The notes: generated by a model not told the origin, from the letters alone. Shown: positions 1 to 7,714, numbered from the stretch's first letter. The stretch is 64,000 nt of DNA from Patescibacteria group bacterium (GCA_022709545.1 JAKLIP010000001.1:310001-374000), one strand, 5' to 3'. Numbers and translations are program-made.

Positions 1-509
1 TTCTTTATAAATTCTCTTACTACTTTTCCGCCCAGTGATTCTGGGATTTTTCTGCTGGCAATGTTTTCTTTCACAACAGGATACAACAGATATTCGTAGT
101 CTAAATTTTTATCAGCCCACTCCTTAAGTCCCGTAATCGCCTCTCTTCCATATTTGTTTCCATGAGCTGATTTTTTTATCCAAATCCCCAATCCAGGAGT
201 TTTTGTATTCAAATCATGAATTCCTCCCCCGCCTAAAAATTCATTTGTCTCTTTATTGAAAATGCTTATTAAGAAATTTATACCCTTTTCCATTTCATCT
301 ATTGAATCTTTGATAAATTTTTCAGTATCTTCTATTTGCTTCGGCGTTGAAGGAAACATGAATTTTGTTACTTCATCAGTAAATGCTGAAAAAATCATAT
401 CTTTATATTCCAAAGACACTGGTTTTAATTTAAGCCGTTCGGTTTCAACTTCAACATTAAGTAGGTTTTCTATTGGTCGCTTACTTTCTTTTAATTTTTC
501 AAAATCCAT
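1..509 (-). CDS. GNAT acetyltransferase, RimJ/RimL type (3' end outside window)
   Basis: The 169 visible residues start MDFEKLKESKRP and contain the RimJ/RimL-type entry TERLKLKPVSLEYKDM, a FLGGGGIHDLN beta strand, the helix SAHGNKYGREAITGLKEWA and a NIASRKI segment. This is the Acetyltransf_3 layout: acetyl-CoA-dependent N-acetylation of a protein N-terminus or small amine; the substrate cannot be told. The stop codon lies beyond position 1. The start is the ATG at 507-509, with no Shine-Dalgarno. A promoter (TTGCCA-17-TAAAAT, 532-560) lies just behind the HAD gene's terminator. The last 15 nt through the ATG (AGTAACAAAATTATG) are identical to those of the GNAT gene at 1378-1842. Confidence 0.75.
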   Translation of the reverse strand, partial: MDFEKLKESKRPIENLLNVEVETERLKLKPVSLEYKDMIFSAFTDEVTKFMFPSTPKQIEDTEKFIKDSIDEMEKGINFLISIFNKETNEFLGGGGIHDLNTKTPGLGIWIKKSAHGNKYGREAITGLKEWADKNLDYEYLLYPVVKENIASRKIPESLGGKVVREFIK

Positions 510-531
510 AATTTTGTTACTTAACAATTTA

Positions 532-560
532 ATTTTACTCCCAAAAATTACCTTTGGCAA
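532..560 (-). promoter_or_regulatory. sigma70-like promoter for the GNAT gene
   Basis: On the minus strand, TTGCCA (555-560), a 17-nt spacer and TAAAAT (532-537). It lies directly behind the upstream terminator and 23 nt before the ATG. Confidence 0.5.
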
Positions 561-561
561 A

Positions 562-600
562 AAGAAAAAACCCTTGGAAATCTGCGGAGATCCAAGGGTT
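562..600 (-). terminator. intrinsic terminator of the HAD gene
   Basis: A 10-bp perfect stem (AACCCTTGGA / TCCAAGGGTT, 569-578 with 591-600) is followed on the minus strand by a T-rich run. Confidence 0.85.
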
Positions 601-621
601 TGGAAAACATTTTTTAAAAAC

Positions 622-1245
622 TTAAATTAACAGCAATTCCTTGTGGTGCTCGAATAGAAAATCCGGATCACAAGATTTCATTTTTTCAGGAGGAGTTATG
701 CCCCAGGTTACTCCAGCAGTCCTGATACCGGCATTTTTGCCAGCCAAGATGTCCGCATCTGAATCACCTATAATAATCGTTTTGGAAGGATCAGCCTGAA
801 AAGCTTCTGTGATCAGATGAACTCCTTCGGGGTGCGGTTTGACATTCTTTACGTGTTCATGACCTATGATCATCTTAAAAAAATGGGCATTGCCGTTTAG
901 AGATTTAGACACACTGTTTGCAGAACTGCCGGAAAGAACGGCCAACTGATGTTTGGCAGAAAGAGTTCCCAGCACATTTCCCACCCAGGGAAACAGGTGT
1001 ATTTGAGAATCATAGACTCTGTGAAAAAGTTTGTTTATTTCCGAAGTATCACTTCCCCGACAAATGCCCATGCGCTCCAGGTTTTCCTGCCAGTCAGAAT
1101 TGAGCCATTTCCTGAAATCCTCAAAGTCCTGAAAAAAATCACTCGGATTTTTGTTGATAAATTTACAAATTTCCAGATAAGCCTCATAAAGAGCTCCCCA
1201 TGACACTGACCGCAATACTCCGTCACAATCAAAAATTACAAGCAT
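622..1245 (-). CDS. HAD-family phosphatase, phosphoglycolate-phosphatase-like
   Basis: 207 aa. Motif I is DCDGV (nucleophile D6, acid/base D8), motif II the Ser in VLSGSS, motif III the Lys in VKPHPEG, and motif IV GDSDADI. A helical cap lies between motifs I and II. The Mg-dependent HAD fold and hydrolysis of a small phosphate ester are well supported; the substrate is not determined (Gph/PgmB-like length). The start is fixed by a strong Shine-Dalgarno, GAGGAGGAATTCGT before ATG. The gene has its own promoter, a palindrome at the predicted transcript start, and a terminator, so it is probably monocistronic. Confidence 0.85.
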   Translation of the reverse strand: MLVIFDCDGVLRSVSWGALYEAYLEICKFINKNPSDFFQDFEDFRKWLNSDWQENLERMGICRGSDTSEINKLFHRVYDSQIHLFPWVGNVLGTLSAKHQLAVLSGSSANSVSKSLNGNAHFFKMIIGHEHVKNVKPHPEGVHLITEAFQADPSKTIIIGDSDADILAGKNAGIRTAGVTWGITPPEKMKSCDPDFLFEHHKELLLI

Positions 1246-1287
1246 ACGAATTCCTCCTCATTGCTATTGCTATTTTTTTTAAAAAAC

Positions 1288-1338
1288 ACGTTCGACTGAA
1301 CGTTACTTCTATATAACAAACTATGAACTTTTTGTAAA
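1288..1338 (-). promoter_or_regulatory. promoter with palindrome at the transcript start
   Basis: On the minus strand, TTTACA (1333-1338), 17 nt, TATATA (1310-1315). The perfect palindrome ACGTTC-GACT-GAACGT (1288-1303) begins at the predicted +1, so it may be an operator or a 5' mRNA hairpin. The -35 overlaps the T-run of the neighbouring terminator. Confidence 0.55.
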
Positions 1339-1362
1339 GAAAAACCCCGACAAATGCCGGGG
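1336..1362 (-). terminator. intrinsic terminator of the 1378-1842 gene
   Basis: CCCCG / CGGGG stem (1345-1349 with 1358-1362), then TTTT-TCTTT on the minus strand. Confidence 0.7.
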
Positions 1363-1377
1363 CTAGGTGTTATTTTT

Positions 1378-1842
1378 CTATAAATCCAGTCTCATTCTTT
1401 TCATAAAATCCTTAAAACCAAACTTTTTCCACGCGCTTCCGCCAATTTGATTTCGATAGTCTACCGAAAGCTCGATGTTTTTAATTTTTTTATCCTGACA
1501 CCACTTTAAAAAATCCTCAAACATCAATTTGCCAATCCCCATCCGGCGATATTTCGGAAGAATAAAAGCCGAACTTATCATTCCTATCTTTTTCGGTTTA
1601 GCGTAAGAGCGAGGCTTGTCGATCCGGCCTGCCAGAAAACCGACTGGCTTTTCATTTTCTTCAGCAATAAGTATCCGGTATTTTCTTGTTGAGATGACAT
1701 TTTTTAGATGTTTTTTGTAGTCTTTTTTAGTTTCTTTGCCCAAGCGGTAATATTTATCAAGTTTGGCATGATAATCAAACAAGCGTGCATTCATTTCCAC
1801 CAGCTTTTCGATATCCTTTTTATTAGCTTTTCTTATCTTCAT
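1378..1842 (-). CDS. GNAT family N-acetyltransferase
   Basis: 154 aa covering one whole GNAT domain: N-terminal MKIRKANKKDIEKLVEM, beta strand KPVGFLAGRID, and the acetyl-CoA-binding motif A YRRMGIGKLMFEDFLKWC, followed by IELSVDYRNQIGGSAWKKFGF, the usual C-terminal strand and helix. It transfers acetyl from acetyl-CoA to an amine; the substrate is unknown. There is no Shine-Dalgarno, but the 15 nt through the ATG match those of the other GNAT gene at the window edge. It ends in its own terminator. Confidence 0.85.
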   Translation of the reverse strand: MKIRKANKKDIEKLVEMNARLFDYHAKLDKYYRLGKETKKDYKKHLKNVISTRKYRILIAEENEKPVGFLAGRIDKPRSYAKPKKIGMISSAFILPKYRRMGIGKLMFEDFLKWCQDKKIKNIELSVDYRNQIGGSAWKKFGFKDFMKRMRLDL

Positions 1843-1896
1843 AATTTTGTTACTGAAGATGTTACTTAATACTTTTATTCTACTTTAAACAAGGCA

Positions 1897-2418
1897 CTAA
1901 TTTAAGTCTATTTCTTTTCCGTCTAAAACCAACGATTTTATTACAGCGTTTCCAAATTTATCAATTGCTATTTTAGCGTAAATATTGCCTATATTCTTTT
2001 CTATTTCTCTGCCCTTACCCTCTGGCACGAAATAGCTTTCAATACCATATTCTATGTTCAGTTTGTTTCCAAAAACGTTCTTGACCGTACCTTTCATAAA
2101 ATAGCTGTCTTCTGGGATTTGTTTGCTTATGCTCTTAGCTTTTGCAATCTTATCGCTACCAATATCCAGCAGCACATAGACACTGTCACCAACTTTAAAA
2201 GCTGAAGCATTAGGCAAAAACGTATTTTCATTTATTGTGCTGACTTCATATCGTAAAACGACATAATCACCCCTGAATAAATCTCTTGGGTCAACAGGCA
2301 GCGTTTTCAGCAACACTTCAGTTCCTGTTCTTAAGGTAAACTCCTTAATGCCTATGAATCCGGCAATCAGCACTATCCAGAAAACACCGATTATCAAAAA
2401 AATGTTTTTTTTATTCAT
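1897..2418 (-). CDS. GDYXXLXY-domain membrane-anchored protein
   Basis: 173 aa. One N-terminal membrane segment (about residues 7-25), then the signature PVDPRDLFRGDYVVLRY (GDY at 50-52) that defines the GDYXXLXY family, and a beta-rich extracytoplasmic domain. Its function is unknown. The family is characteristically encoded next to a DUF2157 membrane protein, as here: the start overlaps the upstream stop by 4 nt (ATGA), so the two are translationally coupled and probably act together. Confidence 0.85.
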   Translation of the reverse strand: MNKKNIFLIIGVFWIVLIAGFIGIKEFTLRTGTEVLLKTLPVDPRDLFRGDYVVLRYEVSTINENTFLPNASAFKVGDSVYVLLDIGSDKIAKAKSISKQIPEDSYFMKGTVKNVFGNKLNIEYGIESYFVPEGKGREIEKNIGNIYAKIAIDKFGNAVIKSLVLDGKEIDLN

Positions 2419-3620
2419 AAGCTTTCCTGGTTAATTTGGACAAAACTTTCTTTGAGCTGTTTCCTCTTTTTTTCAAGCGCTATTCCGCCCAACACTAAAA
2501 TTAGTCCTCCGATTATAAAGAATATCGATCTGTCCAATAAATCCCAGAAAAAATCAAAATATTTCGCGAAGATAAAAACAGACATCCAAAAAATTCCGAC
2601 ATTAACAATTTTAATATCTGATTTATTGTAACCGATGAAAATGAAGAACAATGCCAGTAAGCCAAAAATTAAATTATATATCAAGGTATATATGATTGAC
2701 TCGGATGGAAAGAAAAAGAAAAACAATGTAAACCCGACCAGCCCTAGTGACACATAGCTTTCAAGCTCGTTGGTTTCTGATTCAGAAGGATTAAAAAATA
2801 AATTCACCACAAGGCCTATGATTGCCAACACTGAAAATAGGACAACGCCTATAGCCAATTGAGTGGACATATCTCCGGCTCCCGCTGAATATGCATGAAT
2901 ATGTTCTTTATATTCTTTGGAAAAAAATTCAAAAGTTAGAAGAAAAAGCGAAATCATGGCCACCTCGAGACCTGCCAACCTAAAGACTCTTGCCACTTTC
3001 TGCAAGTCTGGCTTGAAATAGTGCAATCCCCCAAGACTGAGGAGCAATGCGCCTGATGTTAAATAAATGACAGGCAGTGAATGAAACATGAATGTGCTTG
3101 GATCGCCATTTCTAAAAATAAAAAATCCGATCCAAGTCAGGAGGAGCATTGCTGATAGTGCGGCAATTGATTCCGAGTTAAAAGCATACACTAGCGGAAG
3201 CACGCCTATTAGCCATATCAAAAGTAAAACATGGTTGTTTGCATTAATATTATACATCTGTGCAATCAAAAATATGCTTGCTCCAAAAAGAAGTGCCCCG
3301 AGAAAAAATAAGGCTGCTCCAACTTTTGGCAAATTTTGTTTATCATATTTAAACAAATATCCCAAGTAATATGTCCCCAAGGTACTGCCCACTAAAATTA
3401 AAATTTTAAAAAAATCATTGATGACACTCCAATTTGAAGCAACAAAAAGAATTGCCCCGATGCCAAGCAACACTGATCCGATTGTGGAAACAGCAACGAT
3501 AAATTTATTGGAGCGCTCCTCTTTATTGTCCTGACTTACATCATAGAACATCTGCTGGGCTTGCTCCTGTGTTATGATTCCAGATTCAAGCCACCTGTTG
3601 ATTTGGTCTTCCATTTTCAT
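2415..3620 (-). CDS. DUF2157 multi-pass membrane protein
   Basis: 401 aa. A short cytoplasmic N-terminal helix region (INRWLESGIITQEQAQQM) typical of DUF2157 is followed by about eleven hydrophobic segments; the sequence ends in a basic tail. The pairing with the GDYXXLXY gene supports the family call. No enzymatic role is known. It is the first gene of a two-gene unit. No clear Shine-Dalgarno; M3 is an alternative start. Confidence 0.8.
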   Translation of the reverse strand: MKMEDQINRWLESGIITQEQAQQMFYDVSQDNKEERSNKFIVAVSTIGSVLLGIGAILFVASNWSVINDFFKILILVGSTLGTYYLGYLFKYDKQNLPKVGAALFFLGALLFGASIFLIAQMYNINANNHVLLLIWLIGVLPLVYAFNSESIAALSAMLLLTWIGFFIFRNGDPSTFMFHSLPVIYLTSGALLLSLGGLHYFKPDLQKVARVFRLAGLEVAMISLFLLTFEFFSKEYKEHIHAYSAGAGDMSTQLAIGVVLFSVLAIIGLVVNLFFNPSESETNELESYVSLGLVGFTLFFFFFPSESIIYTLIYNLIFGLLALFFIFIGYNKSDIKIVNVGIFWMSVFIFAKYFDFFWDLLDRSIFFIIGGLILVLGGIALEKKRKQLKESFVQINQESL

Positions 3621-3671
3621 ATTTTTGATTTTTAGATTTATGTTTTTATTTTACTCCCCTTCCCCCTCTTC

Positions 3672-3715
3672 TTCAAGCCACAAAAAAACAGGGACTCCTT
3701 ATTCAAGAAGTCCCC
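3672..3715 (-). terminator. intrinsic terminator with repeated tail, copy 1
   Basis: Stem 3691-3714 with loop region CTTATTCAAGAAG. On the minus strand it is followed by T7 and the tail GTGGCTTGAA. The tail recurs behind two other genes (4637-4679 and 7013-7054). Confidence 0.8.
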
Positions 3716-3736
3716 ACACGCAGTTGCGTTTTTCAT

Positions 3737-4075
3737 TCACTTTTTCATCGCCTGTTTTACTCTTTCAAACCAGGCATCTATTTCTCTGCCCAAAAAGCGG
3801 AAAGGGCAATCCATGTGTCCGGTATATTCCACCTCAATTTCCCTCGGCCTGGTTTCCCCGATTGTCTGCAACCGCGTCGTATTGAGCGTGGCATATTTTT
3901 TGCCTGGTCTTTGAAACTTTTTCCGGAACTGCTTATCAGCTGATATCGGCACTTCTCCCCCATCAATCATGACATTAACTATCAGCTCTTCTTTTCTTGT
4001 GTTCGGAATTGTTATTAATTCCGTTGACGTCACCTCAAACCTTCTTGTAACTCTTGGCATTCTATATCGCTTCAT
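3737..4075 (-). CDS. conserved-looking small protein of unknown function
   Basis: 112 aa, soluble, basic, no membrane segment and no family I recognise. It is beta-rich (RRFEVTSTELITIPN, EELIVNVMIDGGEVPIS, REIEVEYTGHMDCPF) and ends in a helix, FLGREIDAWFERVKQAMKK. It has one of the best promoters in the window (TTGACA-17-TATATT), a strong AAGGAGG Shine-Dalgarno before ATG and a terminator. It is therefore a genuine monocistronic gene, probably well expressed, of unknown role. Confidence 0.7.
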   Translation of the reverse strand: MKRYRMPRVTRRFEVTSTELITIPNTRKEELIVNVMIDGGEVPISADKQFRKKFQRPGKKYATLNTTRLQTIGETRPREIEVEYTGHMDCPFRFLGREIDAWFERVKQAMKK

Positions 4076-4118
4076 TTTTCTTCCTCCTTATAATCAAATG
4101 CTTTTTGTTTCAAAATAC

Positions 4119-4147
4119 AATATATTGCATCAGAGACAGATTGTCAA
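4119..4147 (-). promoter_or_regulatory. strong sigma70-like promoter
   Basis: On the minus strand, perfect TTGACA (4142-4147), 17-nt spacer, TATATT (4119-4124), upstream of the gene starting at 4075. Confidence 0.75.
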
Positions 4148-4175
4148 TTCTAAAAACCTGACTTCTGTGCGCATT

Positions 4176-4209
4176 AAAAAGACGAGGCTATCACTTTTGT
4201 GATAGCCTC
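4176..4209 (-). terminator. intrinsic terminator of the HNH-like gene
   Basis: An 11-bp perfect stem GAGGCTATCAC / GTGATAGCCTC (4184-4194 with 4199-4209) with a 4-nt loop. A T-rich run follows on the minus strand. Confidence 0.85.
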
Positions 4210-4218
4210 TTTTGGAGA

Positions 4219-4527
4219 TCATCTCCTGAATTTGTCATTCTTCTTTTGGATACTGAGCTGAAGTTCATAAAGATCTTCCATCGTCCATTTTCCATGCTTT
4301 TTACCATTTTTTGAAAAAATGATTCGCATGTAATGAATAGCTTCCTTGGGAGTAAGATTTCCAAAAAACGTATGCCAAGCTATGTGGTATCTTTCGGGAA
4401 GTTTTACTGTATTATTCCTCCTTTCTCCTCCTCCTCTGGAACGTGGGATAATATGATGCTTGGTTGTTCTTCTTCCGTTTGCATTTTCATTATTATCATA
4501 ATCATAATAATCTTTTTTCTTTTTCAT
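4219..4527 (-). CDS. HNH-like domain small protein
   Basis: 102 aa. A Lys/Asp/Asn-rich N-terminus is followed by the HNH-type core: HHIIPRSRGG (H24-H25), an Asn pair (N38-N39), a Leu, then YHIAWHTFF with two further His (H48, H52). This resembles the beta-beta-alpha metal fold of HNH nucleases, without the CxxC pairs of the larger families. The C-terminus (LTPKEAIHYM and a terminal helix) is not diagnostic. DNA cleavage or nucleic-acid binding is an inference. Shine-Dalgarno AGGAGG precedes the start; two ATGs overlap (cATGaATG) and the second opens this frame. Confidence 0.6.
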   Translation of the reverse strand: MKKKKDYYDYDNNENANGRRTTKHHIIPRSRGGGERRNNTVKLPERYHIAWHTFFGNLTPKEAIHYMRIIFSKNGKKHGKWTMEDLYELQLSIQKKNDKFRR

Positions 4528-4636
4528 TCATGCCTCCTGAAAAATAAAGTTCCTCCCTTATGATTTGAAACAACTATTGAAAGAACTTCCCTTGCTCCTC
4601 TTTCTTGCTTTTATTTTATCCCTATCTTTATTTATA

Positions 4637-4679
4637 TTCAAGCCACAAAAAAAGGGAGCCTCTTATTCAAGAAACCCCC
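4637..4679 (-). terminator. intrinsic terminator with repeated tail, copy 2
   Basis: 11-bp stem with wobble pairs (4654-4664 with 4669-4679), loop sequence shared with copy 1, then on the minus strand T7 and GTGGCTTGAA. It terminates the amidase gene. Confidence 0.8.
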
Positions 4680-4706
4680 TAAGCCTTAATTGCAAAGGCG
4701 CTATGA

Positions 4707-5501
4707 CTAACGCCTTATAGGTTGAGCATTGAGCCGGATCAACGCCCGAACCACAATTTGGGCATAGTTCTCACGAACTTTGTAGTCGCGGATCCGCCAA
4801 AGATCCTTTTCATTCTTGAAATTTCCTAATTCAATTAAAACTTTCTGTTTTATGCGATTAGTATCTCCAAGAACATAAATACGCTTTATTCCATGTGCCT
4901 TATCGCCATTTTTCACGACGGGTTTTCCGATATTGCTAACCCGGCGCTCATTTTCCAGTTCATCCTCCAACAAACTACTTAGATCATTGGCACTCTTTCC
5001 AGTTATTATCCGCGCCGATTCCAACGTTTTTTGCCCTAAAACATCAAAATGCACAGAAATAAATACTACCCGGCGCATACCAAATTTTCTGAGCGCATTA
5101 TTGGCAACTGCGACTCTGTGGTAAAGACCATTAGGACCAGCTTTGACTAGTGTATTGTCCCAAGTAAAAACTGCCCTCCCATTTTCGCGTATAACCTCGT
5201 TCGGCTTATTAGCAATCGGACTAGACCAAGAACCATTCCTGGTTGTTTTGATTACTAAGGCCCCTTTCTTCTTCAGGATCTTTTCCAGACGTAAAGCTAC
5301 ATCGTAGCAATAAGCGCTTTCGGTTATTCGATGTTTTTTTCCATCTTTGTTAAAAAAACCAAGCGCACCCGGATCTTGCCCCCCATGTCCCGGATCAATC
5401 ACGACTACCATTCCGGCCAGTTCATTGCTGGCTAAAACTGGATTGGCATACGCAAAAAGAACCATAAGGGAAAGCAACAAACTACACGTAATTTTTCTCA
5501 A
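4707..5501 (-). CDS. secreted N-acetylmuramoyl-L-alanine amidase (Amidase_3)
   Basis: 264 aa from the chosen start. The frame opens further upstream, but a Shine-Dalgarno (AAAGGAGGTGAAAAA) directly precedes a TTG at 5499-5501, giving a clean signal peptide (RKITCSLLLSLMVLFAYANPVLA). The mature domain has the zinc amidase motifs: DPGHGGQDPGA, the Glu in ITESAYCYDVALRLEKIL, the His in FISVHFDV, and the Glu in VLIELGNFKNEKD. Such enzymes cleave the bond between MurNAc and the stem peptide outside the membrane, in cell separation or wall turnover. There is no separate wall-binding domain. The promoter is divergent from the M16 peptidase gene. Confidence 0.85.
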   Translation of the reverse strand: MRKITCSLLLSLMVLFAYANPVLASNELAGMVVVIDPGHGGQDPGALGFFNKDGKKHRITESAYCYDVALRLEKILKKKGALVIKTTRNGSWSSPIANKPNEVIRENGRAVFTWDNTLVKAGPNGLYHRVAVANNALRKFGMRRVVFISVHFDVLGQKTLESARIITGKSANDLSSLLEDELENERRVSNIGKPVVKNGDKAHGIKRIYVLGDTNRIKQKVLIELGNFKNEKDLWRIRDYKVRENYAQIVVRALIRLNAQPIRR

Positions 5502-5539
5502 TTTTTCACCTCCTTTAAATTTATAAAATACAGCCTTAC

Positions 5540-5568
5540 AGGATAGCATGGAATTAATCCCGTGTCAA
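5540..5568 (-). promoter_or_regulatory. extended -10 promoter of the amidase
   Basis: On the minus strand, TTGACA (5563-5568), 17 nt ending in TGC, TATCCT (5540-5545). Confidence 0.7.
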
Positions 5569-5585
5569 TAACCAATTGGGCAGTA

Positions 5586-5614
5586 TTGACTACAACTCAA
5601 TTTTGTGCTATAGT
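5586..5614 (+). promoter_or_regulatory. extended -10 promoter of the M16 peptidase
   Basis: TTGACT (5586-5591), 17 nt ending in TGC, TATAGT (5609-5614). Divergent from the amidase promoter, 17 bp away. Confidence 0.75.
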
Positions 5615-5673
5615 GCTTTGTTAAAACAAAAATAAGAAGTTCTTATAAAATTAAAGGAGGGAGATAAAAAGCA

Positions 5674-6927
5674 ATGTGGGATCCATATAGCAATTTCGAG
5701 AAAATAATTTTGCCGAATGGATTAAGTCTGTTTGCTTCACAGGTAGACAGGGATTTCGAAATTTTTGGCTTCATAATCCATGCCGGCGCCCGTGAGGACA
5801 TTTTCGAAAAAAGCGGTATTGCTCATTTTGTCGAGCACTGCGTCAGTGAAAATGTTTCCGGTTGGAAAAAAGAAGAAATTGAATTACATTTTCAAAAACA
5901 AGGAGGTTTTGCCGATCTAGGCAGTACTGATTATCTGAAAACATATTATACATGCAAATGCCAGGCTGTTCCCAAAAGAATACGCGAGACTTTGCAAATT
6001 TTCGGAGAAATGCTGCTTAACGCGAAGCTTTCGAAAAACATTGAGTTGGAAAGAGATATTATTATTCAAGAATATTATCTCTGCCATCCTTATGAGGCTC
6101 TGCGCGACATTGATCTTTTTGTGCAAAAATGTGTTTTCCCCAATCATCGCCTGGCCAATTTCCTGAGACCGCTCGGAGATCTTGATGGAATCAGGAACAT
6201 AACTAAAAAAAATCTGCAAAGATTTTTCGATCGTTTCTATGTTCCGGCCAATATGAGCCTTGTGGCTATTGGAAAAATGCCTCCGCAAGTTATTGCCGAT
6301 TTTTTAATGAAGAGCCCCTTTGGTCAGTCAAAGCCGGGCCGAAGAAATTTTTCACCGGAACCGTGCGTTCCTGATTACTCAGCCATGACAAGGTTTGATA
6401 TCAAAATGTCGATGTTGTTCGGCAAGGAAAACGCTATGCAGCACGGAACCTACAAATCCTATGTGGCTTTGCCCGGAGGAATAAGCTTGGAAAAGATGCA
6501 CTTTTTCAAAAATCTTCTTGGAAAAATGCTTTTTCAGGAAATTCGTGAGAAAAGAGGGTGGTCGTATGAAATAGGCACTGGTTATGATAGTTTTCAGGAT
6601 TTGTACAAGTTTGAAATAGAGATTCCCTTGAAAACAGACTTTCTGCCCCATATAGAAAAATTGGTTGACTCATGCATCAAAAAGACTCCCGGCAACAAAA
6701 AATTGTTCAAACAGGTGAAGGAATTAGCTATCAATGATCCGCTGCTCATTGATAGTTCATATTCGAAAATTTGCCAAAACTCAATGAGTGACATCGGCCA
6801 TTTTTCACGGATTATTCCGATGAGTGAAACGATCAGGGAAAGGAAAAAAATCAGCACGAATGATGTCGAAGAAGTTCTTTCATTTCTGGCACCAGATAAG
6901 CGATTAACGGTCATTGCTTATCCGTAA
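5674..6927 (+). CDS. M16 family zinc metallopeptidase (pitrilysin/MPP type)
   Basis: 417 aa, the length of a single M16 alpha/beta unit pair. The inverted zinc motif is HFVEH (H51, E54, H55); the third ligand is probably Glu in the helix ELERDIIIQEY (E126 or E133). The C-terminal half carries the usual EKRGWSYEIGTGYDSF segment (R/Y substrate-binding motif). No signal peptide, so it should act in the cytoplasm on peptides. M16 proteins often work as dimers with a second subunit; no partner lies adjacent. Shine-Dalgarno AAAGGAGGG, own promoter and terminator: monocistronic. Confidence 0.85.
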   Translation: MWDPYSNFEKIILPNGLSLFASQVDRDFEIFGFIIHAGAREDIFEKSGIAHFVEHCVSENVSGWKKEEIELHFQKQGGFADLGSTDYLKTYYTCKCQAVPKRIRETLQIFGEMLLNAKLSKNIELERDIIIQEYYLCHPYEALRDIDLFVQKCVFPNHRLANFLRPLGDLDGIRNITKKNLQRFFDRFYVPANMSLVAIGKMPPQVIADFLMKSPFGQSKPGRRNFSPEPCVPDYSAMTRFDIKMSMLFGKENAMQHGTYKSYVALPGGISLEKMHFFKNLLGKMLFQEIREKRGWSYEIGTGYDSFQDLYKFEIEIPLKTDFLPHIEKLVDSCIKKTPGNKKLFKQVKELAINDPLLIDSSYSKICQNSMSDIGHFSRIIPMSETIRERKKISTNDVEEVLSFLAPDKRLTVIAYP

Positions 6928-6932
6928 AGGAC

Positions 6933-6977
6933 AACGCCCGGCCGGTATAACATTATACCGCGTCCGGGTGTTTTTTT
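6933..6977 (+). terminator. intrinsic terminator of the M16 gene
   Basis: Long nested hairpin (CCCGG outer arm; inner CGGTATAA-CA-TTATACCG), followed by T7. Confidence 0.85.
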
Positions 6978-7012
6978 ATTATAAATATTTTATTTTTAAA
7001 AATTTTAAATCA

Positions 7013-7054
7013 TTCAAGCCACAAAAAAAGCCGGCTTATGTTTTACGGGCCGGC
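7013..7054 (-). terminator. intrinsic terminator with repeated tail, copy 3
   Basis: GCCGGC / GCCGGC stem (7030-7035 with 7049-7054). On the minus strand T7 and GTGGCTTGAA follow, the same 17 nt as copies 1 and 2, but the stem and loop are unrelated. Confidence 0.8.
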
Positions 7055-7086
7055 TATGAGTTACGAGGCGGATAAAAAATATTAGG

Positions 7087-7635
7087 TTATTTTCCCACAA
7101 ACCTGGCGATGTTGCTGACGCAACTGCCATTGTTCGCGAACCAGATGATGCTGTTGTTTTTGCTGTGATCTGGTTGGCCCGCAATGACATGCCCACTGGT
7201 TACTATTTTGTACCCCAGCTTGATCGCAGTCCTGGCAGTATCCCTTACGCAAAAATCCGCGTTTATCCCCATTATAAATATTTTTTTAATATTTAAATAT
7301 TTCAGGGATGAATCAAGGTTTGTCAGGTAAAAGCCATCGTCGAAATCCTTTTCGATTACCCATTTGGATGGATTTTTGGAAATTTCATCCATGAGGATTT
7401 TGATGGTCTTCCCGAATTCCTTGACTCTCAATTCCAGGACAACTACCGGGATGCTGAGTTCGCGGCACCGCTTGAGGATTGCCAGCTGGTTGGGAATTAT
7501 ACGGTCAGCTTCTCCTCTTCTCAAATGCTTAACAAAATCCTCCTGCATATCAACCAACATGACAGCGATATTTTCTTCCAAAAGATTAAACGCCTTTTCT
7601 CTGCCCTTCCGTCTGGGACTGCCAACAACTTCCAT
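7087..7635 (-). CDS. isochorismatase-like cysteine hydrolase
   Basis: 182 aa, single domain. The catalytic triad of the family is in place: D29 in MLVDMQEDF, K96 in VIEKDFDDGFYLTNL, C129 in INADFCVRDTA, followed by the usual GYKIVTSGHVIAG strand. Members hydrolyse isochorismate, nicotinamide or other amides; the specificity cannot be read. There is no menaquinone, siderophore or NAD salvage gene nearby. Shine-Dalgarno TAGGAGG precedes ATG. Strong extended -10 promoter and a terminator; monocistronic. Confidence 0.85.
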   Translation of the reverse strand: MEVVGSPRRKGREKAFNLLEENIAVMLVDMQEDFVKHLRRGEADRIIPNQLAILKRCRELSIPVVVLELRVKEFGKTIKILMDEISKNPSKWVIEKDFDDGFYLTNLDSSLKYLNIKKIFIMGINADFCVRDTARTAIKLGYKIVTSGHVIAGQPDHSKNNSIIWFANNGSCVSNIARFVGK

Positions 7636-7714
7636 TTTCTACCTCCTAGAAAACAATGCCTGTTTGTTTTTGTCCAATATTTTCTCCCTGATTTTCATCA
7701 AAGAACAACGGTCA

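Noticed and set aside
256-630. A 124-residue plus-strand open frame
   Set aside because: It is antisense to the GNAT gene at 1-509, whose minus frame has clear family motifs; the plus frame has none and runs through the terminator hairpin.
1288-1303. LexA box
   Set aside because: The palindrome is GTTC-N4-GAAC, the opposite of the GAAC-N4-GTTC consensus, and no SOS gene follows.
5917-6914. Several minus-strand open frames inside the M16 gene
   Set aside because: The plus frame carries HFVEH, promoter, Shine-Dalgarno and terminator; the antisense frames have no start signals or family motifs.
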